Source: Termitomyces sp. T153
Lineage: Eukaryota > Basidiomycota > Agaricomycetes > Agaricales > Lyophyllaceae
Direction: 5' to 3'
Length of the DNA: 64,000 nucleotides
NCBI GenBank assembly: GCA_018296165.2
Contig: JACKQL020000084.1
Location: 1-64,000 of the forward strand
The notes under the pieces were generated by a model. The model saw nothing but the letters and a program-made list of their open reading frames with translations. It had not been told where the DNA came from and searched no databases. The number at the start of each line of letters is the position of its first letter. Position 1 is the first letter of the stretch. Position numbers and translations under genes: made by a program. This document shows, piece after piece, positions 11,851-21,991 of the stretch.

Positions 11851-12704
11851 AACCTTTTTGTTTTTGCTTTCTTTTCTTTCTTTTCTTTCTTTTCTTTCTT
11901 TGTTTCTTTGTTTCTCAGAATTTAGAATTGCACTGTATTCTGTATCCCCTTCCGCCGTCAACCCCTCACTCGGTCTATCATCGAATCCAGGTATGCAGTC
12001 GTACATACATAGAAGATTATCCAAACCAGGCCCGGCGCCCACCTGGTAACCTTTCACAAGAAAATCACGCATTACGTATCGTGAAACACTCCTTCCTTAC
12101 TCATAAGAAAGAAAGAAAGAAAGAAAGGAAAAAAAAAAAAAATAGAAACCGATCCATTGAGGACTTTGCTTTGTCCCAGAGAGACTTGAATTTGAATTTG
12201 GTAGGTTTGATCCTCTCGTCTTCCATCCTGTTTTGTTTCTCCAAGTCCCCATCGCTGTGTTGTGTATTGTTCGTTTCTGGCTCCAGCACTTCTCTCAGTA
12301 GCTTCCATAGTGCATACTCCCATTGAGATCTCGAGACGTTTCAATTCTCTTGGCCAGAGTCTTGTCTGATGTCGGCAGGGGTAAAAGCCGAGGTAGTTGC
12401 AGTGAGTGACAAGTCCTGTAATTGTGGGGGGCTGAGGGGCTTGTATTTTCTTCCCCTGAGGAAATACTCAGGACCATGCCTTAGGCTTTTGATGGCTGGT
12501 GAATCTCCTGTGTTCGTAACCTGGCGCGATGTACCCAGTTCAATTTATTTGTTTTATTTAGTTCTGAAGAGGAACCTATGTCGTTGGCTAAACTAAACCA
12601 CTAGATTCATCCAAACACCCTTCACTGGTCTCGCTTCAACCCACAATAAAAATACTCCGTACCTATGCACACGAGACATTGAAAATAGAGCGTCACAGGG
12701 TATC
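11851..12704. repeat. tRNA-associated repeat body, partial unit
   Basis: CTTT tract, GGCCCGGCGCCCACCTGGT block, a lone tRNA 3'-end fragment at 12172 and then the segment from 12211 that recurs from 13630. No coding gene. Confidence 0.6.
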
Positions 12705-12808
12705 TGTCCCAGAGAGAGTTGAACTCTTGATCTTCAGATGTTACACTGACATTAGAATTAGACTTGGCGTAACAGTCGGGACGCCATGACCAACTAAGCC
12801 ATGGGACA
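12705..12808 (-). pseudogene. tRNA-Asn(GUU), degenerate, ~30-nt intron
   Basis: Acceptor stem and CTGTTA loop are kept, but the anticodon stem has an extra C (TCCCGA) opposite TCTGA, and the T-stem is mispaired (AAGAG/CTCTC). Total 104 nt. Probably not functional. Confidence 0.75.
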
Positions 12809-14131
12809 TGTCGGTGGTAGTAGATTGGGCTGTTGGAATCGTAACGAATGAGGGATGTATGTATGTTCCGGTGGGAATACTTAAGTATGTGGTATATATG
12901 CTTTCTCAGTATGCGCGGATTCTTATATTACAGATAACCTTTTTGTTTTTTTCTTTCTTTCTTTCTTTATTTCTTTGAAACCTCACGCAACGCAATCATG
13001 ATGAAGCAACCAAAAAAAAAAAAAAAAAGATCTATGCATTTTCTGTGCATTATCTGTCTCGTAATCGAGAGTAGACAACGGTCCAGCTTGGAAAAACCTA
13101 GACCGGACTTGGATCGTGGTAACGTAGTGCAGGGTGTACGACCAAATTCCAAAGACTGAAGGAGAATTGCACTGTATTCTGTATCCCTTCCGCCGTCAAC
13201 CCATCATCGGATTCGGATCCAGTGGTGCATACATAGACATCAAAACAGGCCCAGCTGGTGACTGGTAAGTTTGACGACAAAGCCCGGCATAACACACCGC
13301 CTGAGGACCTCGCACTGTCCCAGAGAGAGACTAGTACTTGAACGTATGTAATGTATCTGCAGAGCAGGTTGTGGTTGTGGGGGTCCTGACGTACACATCA
13401 GCCCTCAGGTCTCGGTAGCAAGCTTGACTTGTGCTTATGTTTGTTAGTTTCTGTGTTTGTTGCCTCTGGCTGGAAGAAGTAGAAGTGTTGGAGTTCTCTG
13501 AGGAATCTTGTTCAGAGAGAGCTGTCTGGGTGGGAGCGGGAGGGGTATCTTATCCCAGCCCTGTGGGGAGGGAGGGGAGATGAGCCTGTTGATGGAGCGC
13601 GGGGGAGACGGATCTTTGAGCTCGTTTGATCCTCTCGTCTTCCATCCTGTTGTGTTTCTCCAAGTCCCCATCGCTGTATTGTGTATTGTTCGTTTCTGGC
13701 TCCAGCACTTCTGTCAGTAGCTGCCATAGTGCACACTCCTATTGAGATCTCGAGACGTTTGAATTCTCCTGGCCAGAGTCTTGTCCGATGTCGGCAGGGG
13801 TAAAAGCCGAGGTAATTGCAGTGAGTGACAAGTCCTGTAATTGTGGGGGGCTGAGGGGCTTGTATTTTCTTCCCCTGAGGAAATACTCAGGACCATGCCC
13901 TAGGCTTTGATGGCTGGTGAATCTCCTGTGTTCGTAACCTGGCGCGATGTACCCAGTTCAATTTATTTGTTTTATTTAGTTCTGAAGAGGAACCTACGTC
14001 GTTGGCTAAACTAAACCACTAGATTCATCCAAACACCCCTCACTGGTCTCGTTTTGATAGCCCACAATAAAAATACTCCTCAAGAGGAACCTATGCCACG
14101 AGACATTTAAAATAGAGCGTCAGAGGGTATC

Positions 14132-14227
14132 TGTCCCAGAGAGAGTTGAACTCTCGATCTTCCGATGTTACACTGACGTAGGCTTGGCGTAACAGTTGGA
14201 TGCTGTGACCAATTAAGCCATGGGACA
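14132..14227 (-). pseudogene. tRNA-Asn(GUU), decayed at CpG sites, ~23-nt intron
   Basis: Overall structure is kept but G-to-A changes at former CpGs (CAGCATCCAA for CGGCGTCCGA) weaken the D-arm and anticodon stem. Anticodon still GTT. 96 nt. Function doubtful. Confidence 0.7.
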
Positions 14228-15117
14228 TGTCGTTGGTAGTAGATTGGGCTGTTGGAATCGTAACGAATGAGGGATGTATGTATGTTCCGGTGGTAATACT
14301 TAAGTATGTGGTATATATGCTTTCGAAACCTCACGCCACGCAATGAATCAGAACAAAAAGAAAAAAAAAAGAAAAGAAAGATCTGTGCATTCTCTGTCTC
14401 GTGGACAACGGCCCAGCTTGGAAAAACCTAGACGGGACTTGTATCGTCGTAGCGTAGTGCAGGGTGTACGACCAAATTCCAAAGACTGAAGGAGAATTGC
14501 ACTGTATTCTGTATCCCTTCCGCCGTCAACCCATCATCGGATTCGGATCCAGTGGTGCATACATAGAAATTCCAAAAACGGGGCCCAGCTGGTGACTGGT
14601 AAGTTTGACGACAAAGCCCGGCATAACACCGCTTGAGGACTTCGCACTGTCCCAGAGAGAGACTAGTACTTGAACGTATGTAATGTATCTGCAGAGGCAA
14701 GTTGTGTTGTGGAGGTTCCTGACTGACACATCAGCCCTCAGGTCTCGGTAGCAAGCTTGACTTGTGCTTATGTTTGTTAGTTTCTGTGTTTGTTGCTCTG
14801 GGGAGGGAGGGGAGATGAGTTGGTGAGCCTGTTGATGGAGCGCGGGGGAGACGGATCTTTGAGCTCGTTTGATCGTTTGGTCAATTTGCTCTCTTAGTCT
14901 CCATGGCTGTATTGTTCGCTTCTAGCTCCAGTACTTCTGTCAGGTCGAGGTACTTGCAGTGCTGTAATTGTGATTGTGAGGGGGCTGAGTGGCTTGAAGA
15001 GGAAATCAAGAAGTGATGGTATCACTCTCACCCGAGGAGGAACCTGCATACGGTCGTGGGCTAAGTTGTAAAGATGCTCCGTACCAGACATTAAAAAATA
15101 GGACGTCAAAAGATAGC

Positions 15118-15199
15118 TGTCCCAGAGAGACTTGAACTCTCGATCTTCCGATTGAGAGGGATAACAGTCGGACGCCGTGACCAACTAAGCCATGGGACA
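15118..15199 (-). tRNA. tRNA-Asn(GUU), 9-nt intron, intact
   Basis: The mature part is identical to the copy at 9050-9131; only the 9-nt intron differs (TCCCTCTCA). All stems pair, and TTTT/TTTTTT runs follow on the minus strand. It lies divergently, about 330 bp upstream of the URC1 start codon. Confidence 0.88.
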
Positions 15200-15494
15200 T
15201 GTGGTGGGAGATTGGGCTGTTTGAATGGCAACGAATACAGTATGTATGTTCCGGTGGGAATACTAGCATTGATCGCGCGACGCATGATCCGAGATCGTTT
15301 CCTTGAATTTCTGCATGGTTTCCACGTTACCGCGACCCGTGGTAGGCCAGGTCCGTCAAGCTTCAAGCTTCAAGCTTTAAAGTTGTTTGCATCTATGCCA
15401 TCCGATTGCCCACCACGCGTAACGCCTCGCGAATACGGGTCTTGACTTCATTTCGGAAGCTTGTTCCGAACTCGGAACCCACGACTGTCATTCG

Positions 15495-15502
15495 TATATA
15501 AA
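15495..15502 (+). promoter_or_regulatory. TATA box of the URC1-type gene
   Basis: TATATAAA ends 28 bp before the ATG at 15531, a plausible core promoter with a very short leader. Between this and the tRNA at 15118 lies a repeated AGCTTCA motif at 15358-15376. Confidence 0.45.
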
Positions 15503-15530
15503 CAAGGCCCTGCCTGTCACCCTCTTCGCC

Positions 15531-17364
15531 ATGTCCGACGACGCGGTGCTCACGCAGATTCTCGCGCAGCTCAAAGTGCTGCAAGTGCAGCAGCAGACGA
15601 TCCAAGCCAAGGTACGCGCCTGTCCATTTGTGTTCTCGACGGAGCTGACGGACCGGGTGCAGCTCGACGCGCTGTCTCCAGAGCCGCCGTCGTCGCCTAC
15701 GCCCAAGCCAGCAGCAGCAGCCCCAGCGACTGTCGCAGCGCCGGCCCGCAGCGCCGGCCTCTACCCCGGCCGCGTCAACCTCACAAGTACGGCTCTACAT
15801 CTGCAGCAATTACATAACACTGACCCCTGCGCACAGCGTACCCCGACCAACACGGGATCACGCCGTACGCGCTTCGATGGGGCGCAGCAGACGCCGAGAC
15901 GCGGGGTCCCGTGATCTGCTCGCGGCTGCCATCGACGATCAAGCACCGCAACGCGATCGGTGCGCACTCTGGGTCGTACTCGATCTACCGCGCGCTGTCG
16001 ATCGCGATGGGCGCGCTGTCCCCGACGCACGTTCCCGACTACTCCAACACCGAGCCCCCCGTCTCCATCCCGCCCCAGCCTGCGTGGTCCGACCCCTCCA
16101 AGATCGTCTCCCTCGATCCGTGGGGCCATCTCGTGCCCTCGGTCTTTGAGCGCCAGATCAAGCACGAGGCCCTCGATGTCCGGCCCAGCATCGCCGTCAC
16201 CAAAGCGCATTTGAAGATGAGCGAGCTGGACGAGTGTGTGCGCAAGGGCGAGCTCGACGTCGATGGGAAGATTGTCGTGAGGAGCCCCAAAGCCGTGAAC
16301 GAGGACGGGTCCCCGAGCGAGCGGGACACTGGCGTCGAGGTCCTCGTCAGCAAGGCTGCTGTGGAGCCTGTGTGGTATCTCCCTGGCGTCGCCGAGCGTT
16401 TTGGGATGTACGTGTGCCCCCTTTGCGCTTGTTGTGCCACGCGCTGACAACCTCTACAGCTCAGAAAGTCTCCTGCGCCGCGCACTCTTTGAAGACACGG
16501 GCGGAATGTACCCGGAACTCATCACGCGCCCCGACATTAAAATATTCCTGCCCCCCATCGGCGGTCTCACCGTCTACATCTGTGCGTCGCCTCTCCTCTC
16601 CCTTGTGCCACACACACTAACCACCCAACCCACAGTCGGGAACCCCGCATACCTCTCCGACGAATCCAAACACCTCACTCTCCGCGTGCACGACGAATGC
16701 AACGGGTCCGACGTCTTCGGCTCCGACATCTGCACATGCAAGCCCTACCTCACCTACGCCATCCTCGAATCCATCCGCACCGCCCAGCAAGGCGGCGTCG
16801 GCCTCATCATCTACTTTCGCAAAGAAGGCCGCGCACTGGGCGAGGTCACTAAATACCTCGTGTACAACTCGCGCAAGCGCGCGGGGGACAGTGCGGATCG
16901 GTATTTTAAGAGCACGGAGGTTGTGGCGGGCGTTAAGGATATGAGGTTTCAGGTGTTGATGCCGGATGTGTTGCATTGGTTGGGCGTGAGGAGGGTCGGG
17001 GGGATGGTTTCGATGAGTGATATGTGAGTGTGTGCTTGGCGGATTCTGGCTTCTTGCTTCTGACATCCCACACATAGGAAATACGACGCCATCGTAAACA
17101 GCGGAATTCCAATCATGAAGAGGTACGATTTACCCGGTACGTCCATGCCTCCCTCCCTTGCCTCTGCACCCGCACCCGCTCACGCTCACGCCCCCGACAG
17201 ACCACCTGATCCCCCCCGACTCGCGCGTCGAGATTGACGCCAAGATCGCTGCTGGGTACTTTTCGAGCGGGAAACGCGTTACGCAGGAGGATTTGGTGAG
17301 GACTGTTGGGAGGGGGTGGGAGGATGCGGTGCATAAGGGGGGGTTGGGGTGGGGTTGGGGGTGA
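15531..17364 (+). CDS. URC1: GTP cyclohydrolase II-like uracil catabolism protein, seven exons
   Basis: Exons 15531-15611, 15663-15786, 15837-16407, 16460-16581, 16636-17023, 17078-17136 and 17201-17364 join over six GT-AG introns of 50-64 bp to exactly 503 codons (502 aa). Residues ~60-260 match the GTP cyclohydrolase N-terminal domain (TTYPDQHGITPYAL, RGPVICSR, NAIGAHSGSYSIYRAL). Residues ~300-455 are the GCH II core: RVHDEC with zinc-type cysteines C321, C332 and C334 spaced as in E. coli RibA (11 and 2), then IYFRKEGRALGE in place of the RQEGRG loop. The N-terminal domain and the altered loop point to Urc1, required for growth on uracil in Lachancea kluyveri, rather than the shorter riboflavin enzyme Rib1. 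A Gly/Trp-rich C-terminus follows. Gene structure is intact and CpG-rich. Assignment to URC1 is from family knowledge; the reaction of Urc1 itself is not firmly settled. Confidence 0.88.
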
Positions 17365-17614
17365 GGTGATGATTTTGTTGGGTTTCGGTTTTCGGTTTTC
17401 GGGTTCGTGTGCGTGTGCGTGTGCGTGTGCGTAGAAGTCAGTACCCCACTTCTATCAATGATAAATAATGATAATAAAGCGAACGAGAACAGCGTGAGGA
17501 GATAAGACAATACAATACGAGCCATGCGGATGTAAGTGGAAAAAAATACGTTGGATTGATTGAAATGACAGGGGTCGTGAAAAGAAGAAAAATAAGACTG
17601 GTATTTCTACATCT
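17365..17614. other. 3' flank with short GTGTGC and TTTCGG repeats
   Basis: (TTTCGG)-like repeats at 17383-17402 and about four GTGTGC units at 17406-17432 follow the stop codon. Nothing else is recognised. Confidence 0.5.
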
Positions 17615-17694
17615 GTCCCAGAGAGACTTGGGCTCTCGATCTTTCCGATGTTAGATAGGCGTCGAATTTGGGAATAACAGTCGGACGCTGTGAC
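17615..17694 (-). pseudogene. tRNA-Asn, truncated at its 5' end
   Basis: T-arm, anticodon GTT and part of the D-arm are present, but the sequence diverges after GCTGTGAC, so the 5' acceptor strand is lost. Confidence 0.75.
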
Positions 17695-17817
17695 GGACAA
17701 TTTTATGTGAGAGGCGACGTGTCCAGGGAATGTGATGTTATGTTCGCGTGGGATAACCTGATAAGTCCATCTAGATAGAAGGAAAAGGAATTCCTATATA
17801 CATTATACATCTGTATC

Positions 17818-17916
17818 TGTCCCAGAGAGACTCGAACTCTCGATCTTTCCGATGTTAGATAGGCGTGGAATTTGGGGATAACAGTCGGACGCTGTGACCA
17901 GCTAAGCCATGGGACA
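17818..17916 (-). tRNA. tRNA-Asn(GUU), 25-nt intron, near-intact
   Basis: All stems pair and the D-stem is GCT/AGC. One extra A in the variable region (GGAAAGATC) relative to other copies may impair folding. The T-loop is the canonical TTCGAGT. Intron nearly the same as in the copy at 18045. Confidence 0.7.
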
Positions 17917-18044
17917 TGTTATATGAGGTTAGACGTGTTCAGGGATTGTTATGTTTTGTTCGGGTGACTATAGTGGGAGTGAGATAAGAATCGGACGCAC
18001 CCATCTAGATAGAAGGAAAAGGAATTCCTATATACATCTGTATC

Positions 18045-18142
18045 TGTCCCAGAGAGACTCGAACTCTCGATCTTCCGATGTTAGATAGGCGTGGAATTTG
18101 GGGATAACAGTCGGACGCCGTGACCAACTAAGCCATGGGACA
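18045..18142 (-). tRNA. tRNA-Asn(GUU), 25-nt intron, intact
   Basis: Perfect acceptor, anticodon and T stems, canonical TTCGAGT T-loop, CTGTTA anticodon loop followed by a 25-nt intron. A TTTT run follows on the minus strand. Confidence 0.86.
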
Positions 18143-18293
18143 TGTTACACTACAATTGACGTGTTCAGGATTGGTTTGTTTCGTTCGCGTGACTATAGTG
18201 GTGTTTGGGATACAGTCGGACCGGACAGGTGTATTGTCATCCATCTAGATAGATGGAAAAAAGAAAAAGTTCACATGTACTGGTGATATCCAC

Positions 18294-18530
18294 TGTCGCA
18301 GAGAGACTCGAACTCTCGATCTTCCCATGTTACATCGGGCTAGACTTTGGTGATAACAGTCCGTCGTTGGGTATCGTTTCGTTTGCCTTGGGGTCCGTAT
18401 GTAGCAAAGATACAGAGGCAGTCTCCATAATCTATTTATGACGACGGGCCGCTGTTGGACACTCGGAGTCTAGTGTAACCGCTGGGAGCAAGAATAACAG
18501 TTGGACGCCGTGATTCGACTAAAGCCATGA
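18294..18530 (-). pseudogene. tRNA-Asn split by ~120 bp of foreign sequence
   Basis: 3' half at 18294-18368 with TGTCGCA instead of TGTCCCA and a mutated anticodon stem; the matching 5' half (AATAACAGTTGGACGCCGTG, AAGCCATG) appears at 18493-18530. Confidence 0.65.
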
Positions 18531-18654
18531 GGTTATGGATATCTTCTGATGTACATACATGGGAAGATGTATAGCAGTCGGACGTTGTCCATGAAGATTA
18601 CGAAAAAAGAAAATTTTTTCTTGAAGAAAAAGGGTCTACACCTATTTTCCCCAC

Positions 18655-18741
18655 TGTCCCAGAGAGACTTGAACTCTCGATGGTCCGATGTTGACATAGT
18701 ATCCGAATTTCGGACGCCGTGGCCAACTAAGCCATGGGACA
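18655..18741 (-). pseudogene. tRNA-Asn with anticodon loop deleted
   Basis: Acceptor, D and T arms are intact, but the CTGTTA loop is replaced by AATTCGGATA, so the GTT anticodon is absent. Confidence 0.72.
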
Positions 18742-18892
18742 TGTTGTAAAAGAATCAAAGTGGCCAGGCATTGTTATGTTTCGTTCGCGTGACCTTGGTG
18801 GTGTTGAGATACAGGCGGGACACACAGGTGTTCAGGACCTTACCCGTCCATCTGGATAGATGGAAAACGATGATCTCACGGTAGGATGCATC

Positions 18893-18989
18893 TGTCCCAG
18901 AGAGACTCGAACTCTCGATCTTCCGATGTTTAGGTGAAGAAGAGAAATACATAACAGTCGGACGCTGTGACCAGCTAAGCCATGGGACA
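18893..18989 (-). tRNA. tRNA-Asn(GUU), 24-nt intron, intact
   Basis: All stems pair, with D-stem GCT/AGC, T-loop TTCGAGT and anticodon GTT. The 24-nt pyrimidine-rich intron differs completely from those of the neighbouring copies. TTTT follows downstream on the minus strand. Confidence 0.86.
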
Positions 18990-19050
18990 TGTTACGTGAG
19001 GGGTGAAGTGTTTTGGTGATTGTTATGTTCACGTGACCTTGGTGGTGTTG

Positions 19051-19091
19051 GGATAAGAATCGGACGCCCGTGACGAACTAAGCCATTGGGA
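19051..19091 (-). pseudogene. tRNA-Asn 5'-half remnant
   Basis: GATAAGAATCGGACGCCCGT and AACTAAGCCATTGGGA correspond to the 5' half of the tRNA with small changes; no T-arm follows. Confidence 0.6.
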
Positions 19092-19176
19092 AATTTTGGG
19101 TGTTGGACGTTGTGGTGTTCAGGACCCTATCGTCCATCTAGGTGGACAAAACAAAGATCTCACAGTAGGACGCATC

Positions 19177-19205
19177 TGTCCCAGAGAGACTGAACTCTCG
19201 ATCTT
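19177..19205 (-). pseudogene. tRNA-Asn 3'-end remnant
   Basis: Acceptor 3' strand and T-arm only (TGTCCCAGAGAGACTGAACT), ending before the anticodon arm. Confidence 0.65.
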
Positions 19206-19987
19206 CAATCTCTCTTGAAATTACTCTTGAAGGCTGATGGGCACTGGCGTCCGCTCTCGAGCTTGAAGTGATTGTTTTCCAGCCTGCGACGCAATACTTC
19301 GATTTTGTTTATACTACGACGGCCTCGCTGTCAGGATTGGGTAGTTAGGCCATTGCGGTCTGGTGACTCAATTATGATACTCACATCAACCACAGTGAGC
19401 ACGTTCAATAGAGAATTGATGATGGCTTTGAGAGGTCCACCTGCTCCGTGGCCGCCACTAAAACATCAAGAGTAGGAACGGAAAATTCTATTGCAATTTC
19501 CAGATGGGAGTTTTGGTGCAACTGTGCTAATAGGGACCTTGAGCGCAACAACAGGAGATATAACGCCGACAGAAAACTCGCCCTGTCCATAAGCGCAACA
19601 AAAAACACGACCATTTTCAGGATCATGAGAAAAGAGATGGAAAAATAGACATGAAGTTGGACTTGGTGACGGAGAAGATGTAGGGTATGCATGAAAGACT
19701 GGAGTCGTAGATAATTCCCGGGCTAAAGAACAACATGGTCATAGGTTCAAGTTCTATGTCACTCCGTCAGCAGGGACTAAACCCTTTGCCCTTATAACAA
19801 TGTATGTGTAAGCAAAACAGGATCCAGACTCCTGTGTATTTCTCGTCTGTACGTTTTTAGTTTCGTTTTCGTAGCGGTATGATGGACGTGTGATGATGGA
19901 TTGTGTCGTTTGTTCGTTTTTTCGTCTCGTTTCGTTTCGGAGAGAGAAAGAGAAAAAAAAAGGGCGTAAAAGATGTCAGATATCAGC
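19206..19987. other. Non-repeat insert within the tRNA array
   Basis: About 780 bp of CpG-containing DNA without tRNA units. Short frames on both strands (for example 19405-19692, -) match nothing I recognise. Confidence 0.45.
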
Positions 19988-20064
19988 TGTCCCAGAGAGA
20001 CTGGAACTCTCGATCAGAGTTGGGTATAACAGTTGGACGCCGTGACCAACTAAGCCATGGGACA
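19988..20064 (-). pseudogene. tRNA-Asn lacking the 3' anticodon-stem strand
   Basis: The TCGGAAG segment is missing after CTGTTATACCCAACTCTG, so the anticodon stem cannot form. 77 nt. Confidence 0.72.
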
Positions 20065-20207
20065 TGTTGTGTAGGACTCGACGTGTCCAGGGAATGTTAA
20101 GTTCGCGTGAGCTTTATTGGTTGTTGAGATAACAGTCGGATGCACAGGTGTTCAGGACAGTATCATCCATCTAGATAGGAAAAGAAATTCCTATGTACAT
20201 TTGTATC

Positions 20208-20284
20208 TGTCCCAGAGAGACTGGAACTCTCGATCAGAGTTGGGTATAACAGTCGGATGCCGTGACCAACTAAGCCATGGGACA
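20208..20284 (-). pseudogene. tRNA-Asn with the same anticodon-stem deletion
   Basis: Shares the exact deletion of the copy at 19988-20064, showing that the broken unit was itself duplicated. Confidence 0.72.
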
Positions 20285-20475
20285 TGTTGTATAAGAGTCG
20301 ACGTGTCCAGGATTGATTTGTTCGCGTGACCTTGGTGGTAGTGAGGATGACAATCGGACGCCCGTGACCCGACTAAATGATGGGACACGGTACGGTATTG
20401 GGCGTTGTAGAGTTCGAGACCTATCATCCATCTAGATAGGAAGAAAAAGTTCACATTTACTTATGTGAAATACAC

Positions 20476-20577
20476 TGTCCCAGAGAGACTCGAACTCTCA
20501 ATCTTCCGATGTTACGTAGTGTTTCTTTTGGTTGGAATAAAAGTCGGACACCCGTGACCAACTAGTCCCGTGGGACA
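20476..20577 (-). pseudogene. tRNA-Asn-derived copy with TTT anticodon
   Basis: Anticodon loop reads CTTTTA, so the triplet is TTT (Lys) instead of GTT. The D-arm region has insertions (ACGGGACTAG), so it is probably not functional. Confidence 0.65.
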
Positions 20578-20841
20578 TGTTAGTGCCATAGGGTGATGTG
20601 GCTTCAATCGCATGGATTGGGGTGGGATGAATAGCTCGTTTTGGTGTAGTATTTTATGCTCTTGGTGCATGGGTCGTCATTGTCACTTTCATTGTTGCTG
20701 TGAATCCCAACATATCTTCTAATGCACACTCTTTACAATGCACACTAACTATACACACTCGACTAAAAAGTGCATATTATCGATCCTGTCATCCATCTAG
20801 ATACAAAGAAAAGGTGTTATGTGTATATTTGCCTGACTCAC

Positions 20842-20938
20842 TGTCCCAGAGAGATTTGAACTCTCAATTTTCTGACGTTGACATGAAAGTGAGAAATTCA
20901 TACCAGTTGGATGCCGTAACCAAGTAGGCCATGGGACA
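20842..20938 (-). pseudogene. tRNA-Asn-derived copy with GGT anticodon
   Basis: Loop reads CTGGTA, triplet GGT (Thr). Decay in the D-arm, anticodon stem (TCCAA/TCAGA) and T-stem. Last unit of the array. Confidence 0.62.
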
Positions 20939-21429
20939 TGGTAATATTGCCAGGCATGTGAGTCCTTGTGGTGTTCAGGACCTATCATCCAGAAAGTCCA
21001 TATACCTGTCCATAAGTGTTGACATCAAGAGTCTGTGCAAACAAGATTGAGAATGTGTAAACACAATGTAGAGTCCGTGCAAATGAGATTGAGACTTGGT
21101 GTAGATGTCCTTAAGTCACCACAAGGAGAAATCTGTTTGTAAGTCATGTGATCAAGAGTCAGAAGTTTGTATTTGTCCGGATGGAGGCTTTGTCTATTTG
21201 ACTGTAGGAGAATGAGTTTGGCCATAGGAAGTGAGTGCCAAAAAGTGGAAAGTGTGTTGAGGGTGGATGTGACAATAGAGAGTGATGGGGGGAACAGAGA
21301 AGTTTGGTTGTAAATGAGCTGCAATCAATTGGCAGATGAAAACTGGGTGCAACAAGGTCAAGGTTGAATGACTCAGTGTTAAGGCATGGGGCCCTTGCAG
21401 ATGTAGTGCTGGAACACCTTTGACAACTA
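20939..21429. other. CpG-poor DNA, no gene recognised
   Basis: Decayed sequence with a minus-strand frame at 21025-21324 of unknown origin, possibly part of the adjacent recombinase element. Confidence 0.4.
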
Positions 21430-21960
21430 TCAGCCTGCAGCTTGGATGAGATGGGGTGCTATTCTCAATTCAGTCAAGAAAGTAGCTCTTCCTGCAATAG
21501 ATTGAGGAAAGAATTGTTGTGATTGAGAGATGATGAATGACCAGGTCAGCTGAGATCCATCCTTCTTAAGCCACTGTTCTCTTTTGAGGGGAAATAAGCT
21601 TGATCTGCTATGCAGATATCTCGTGAAATGAGAGTAAGGGTCAGTAGCATGATCACTCTTCTGAATATGAATTTGATTACCTTCAAATAAGGCATCAGAT
21701 TTATGGTGAGGCAACTTAAACTCATAGAATGAGTTGTGAACCTAAGTCAACACTATCAGAACTGTTTTTTGCTCATTGCTAAAGCAGCTGTTGTTTGGCT
21801 GAACCATTTCACCCAAATGCAGGAGGCCATGAAAATCAGTAAGGAGCATGGAAAGAAATGAGATGTCATCATAATCAGTAAAAATTTTCAAGAACTCCAC
21901 CACTCGGAGAAGATGTTTGTGGGAGAGAGGCAACTTTCATTTCTTATATGGGGAATAGAG
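21430..21960 (-). pseudogene. Tyrosine recombinase, C-terminal remnant
   Basis: Minus-strand translations contain DISFLSMLLTDFHGLLHLGE and then LPHHKSDALFEGNQI, SRSSLFPLKREQWLKKDGS and APHLIQAAG. These follow, from memory, the C-terminal part of tyrosine recombinases of basidiomycete mobile elements (DIRS/Ngaro or Crypton type). The region expected to carry the first catalytic Arg is shortened (AGRATFL), and stops and a frame change separate the blocks, so it is dead. Which element class it belonged to cannot be told from this fragment. Confidence 0.55.
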
Positions 21961-21991
21961 TTTCATACAGGCAAGGGTGTTTTTGATCAAG

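Larger units (their letters stand above)
12211..14786. repeat. Tandem duplication of a ~1.42-kb unit carrying a tRNA-Asn
   Basis: Copy 1 starts with TCCTCTCGTCTTCCATCCTG at 12211, copy 2 with the same string at 13630. The tRNA-Asn loci inside lie 1427 bp apart (12705 and 14132), and the following CTTT/GGCCCAGCTTGG/AAGCTTGACTTGTGC blocks recur in the same order. A third, heavily shortened unit runs from about 14876 to the tRNA at 15118. Confidence 0.82.
17615..20938 (-). repeat. Tandem array of tRNA-Asn repeat units
   Basis: Eleven tRNA-Asn-derived loci, all minus strand, recur mostly every 203-366 bp (one 811-bp gap). Each unit shares flanks: CCATCTAGATAGAAGGAAAA plus TTCCTATATACAT on one side, and ACATGTT, GTGTTCAGGA, GTTCGCGTGAC and GATAACAGTCGGAC on the other. 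Many units also hold a second, half-length tRNA remnant. Confidence 0.88.

Noticed and set aside
15761..16450. 229-aa minus-strand frame over URC1
   Set aside because: Antisense shadow of a GC-rich coding exon; the plus-strand gene is fully supported by motifs and introns.
19405..19692. Possible membrane protein on the minus strand
   Set aside because: Single short frame with weak start and no family match; could be chance in the insert between tRNA units.
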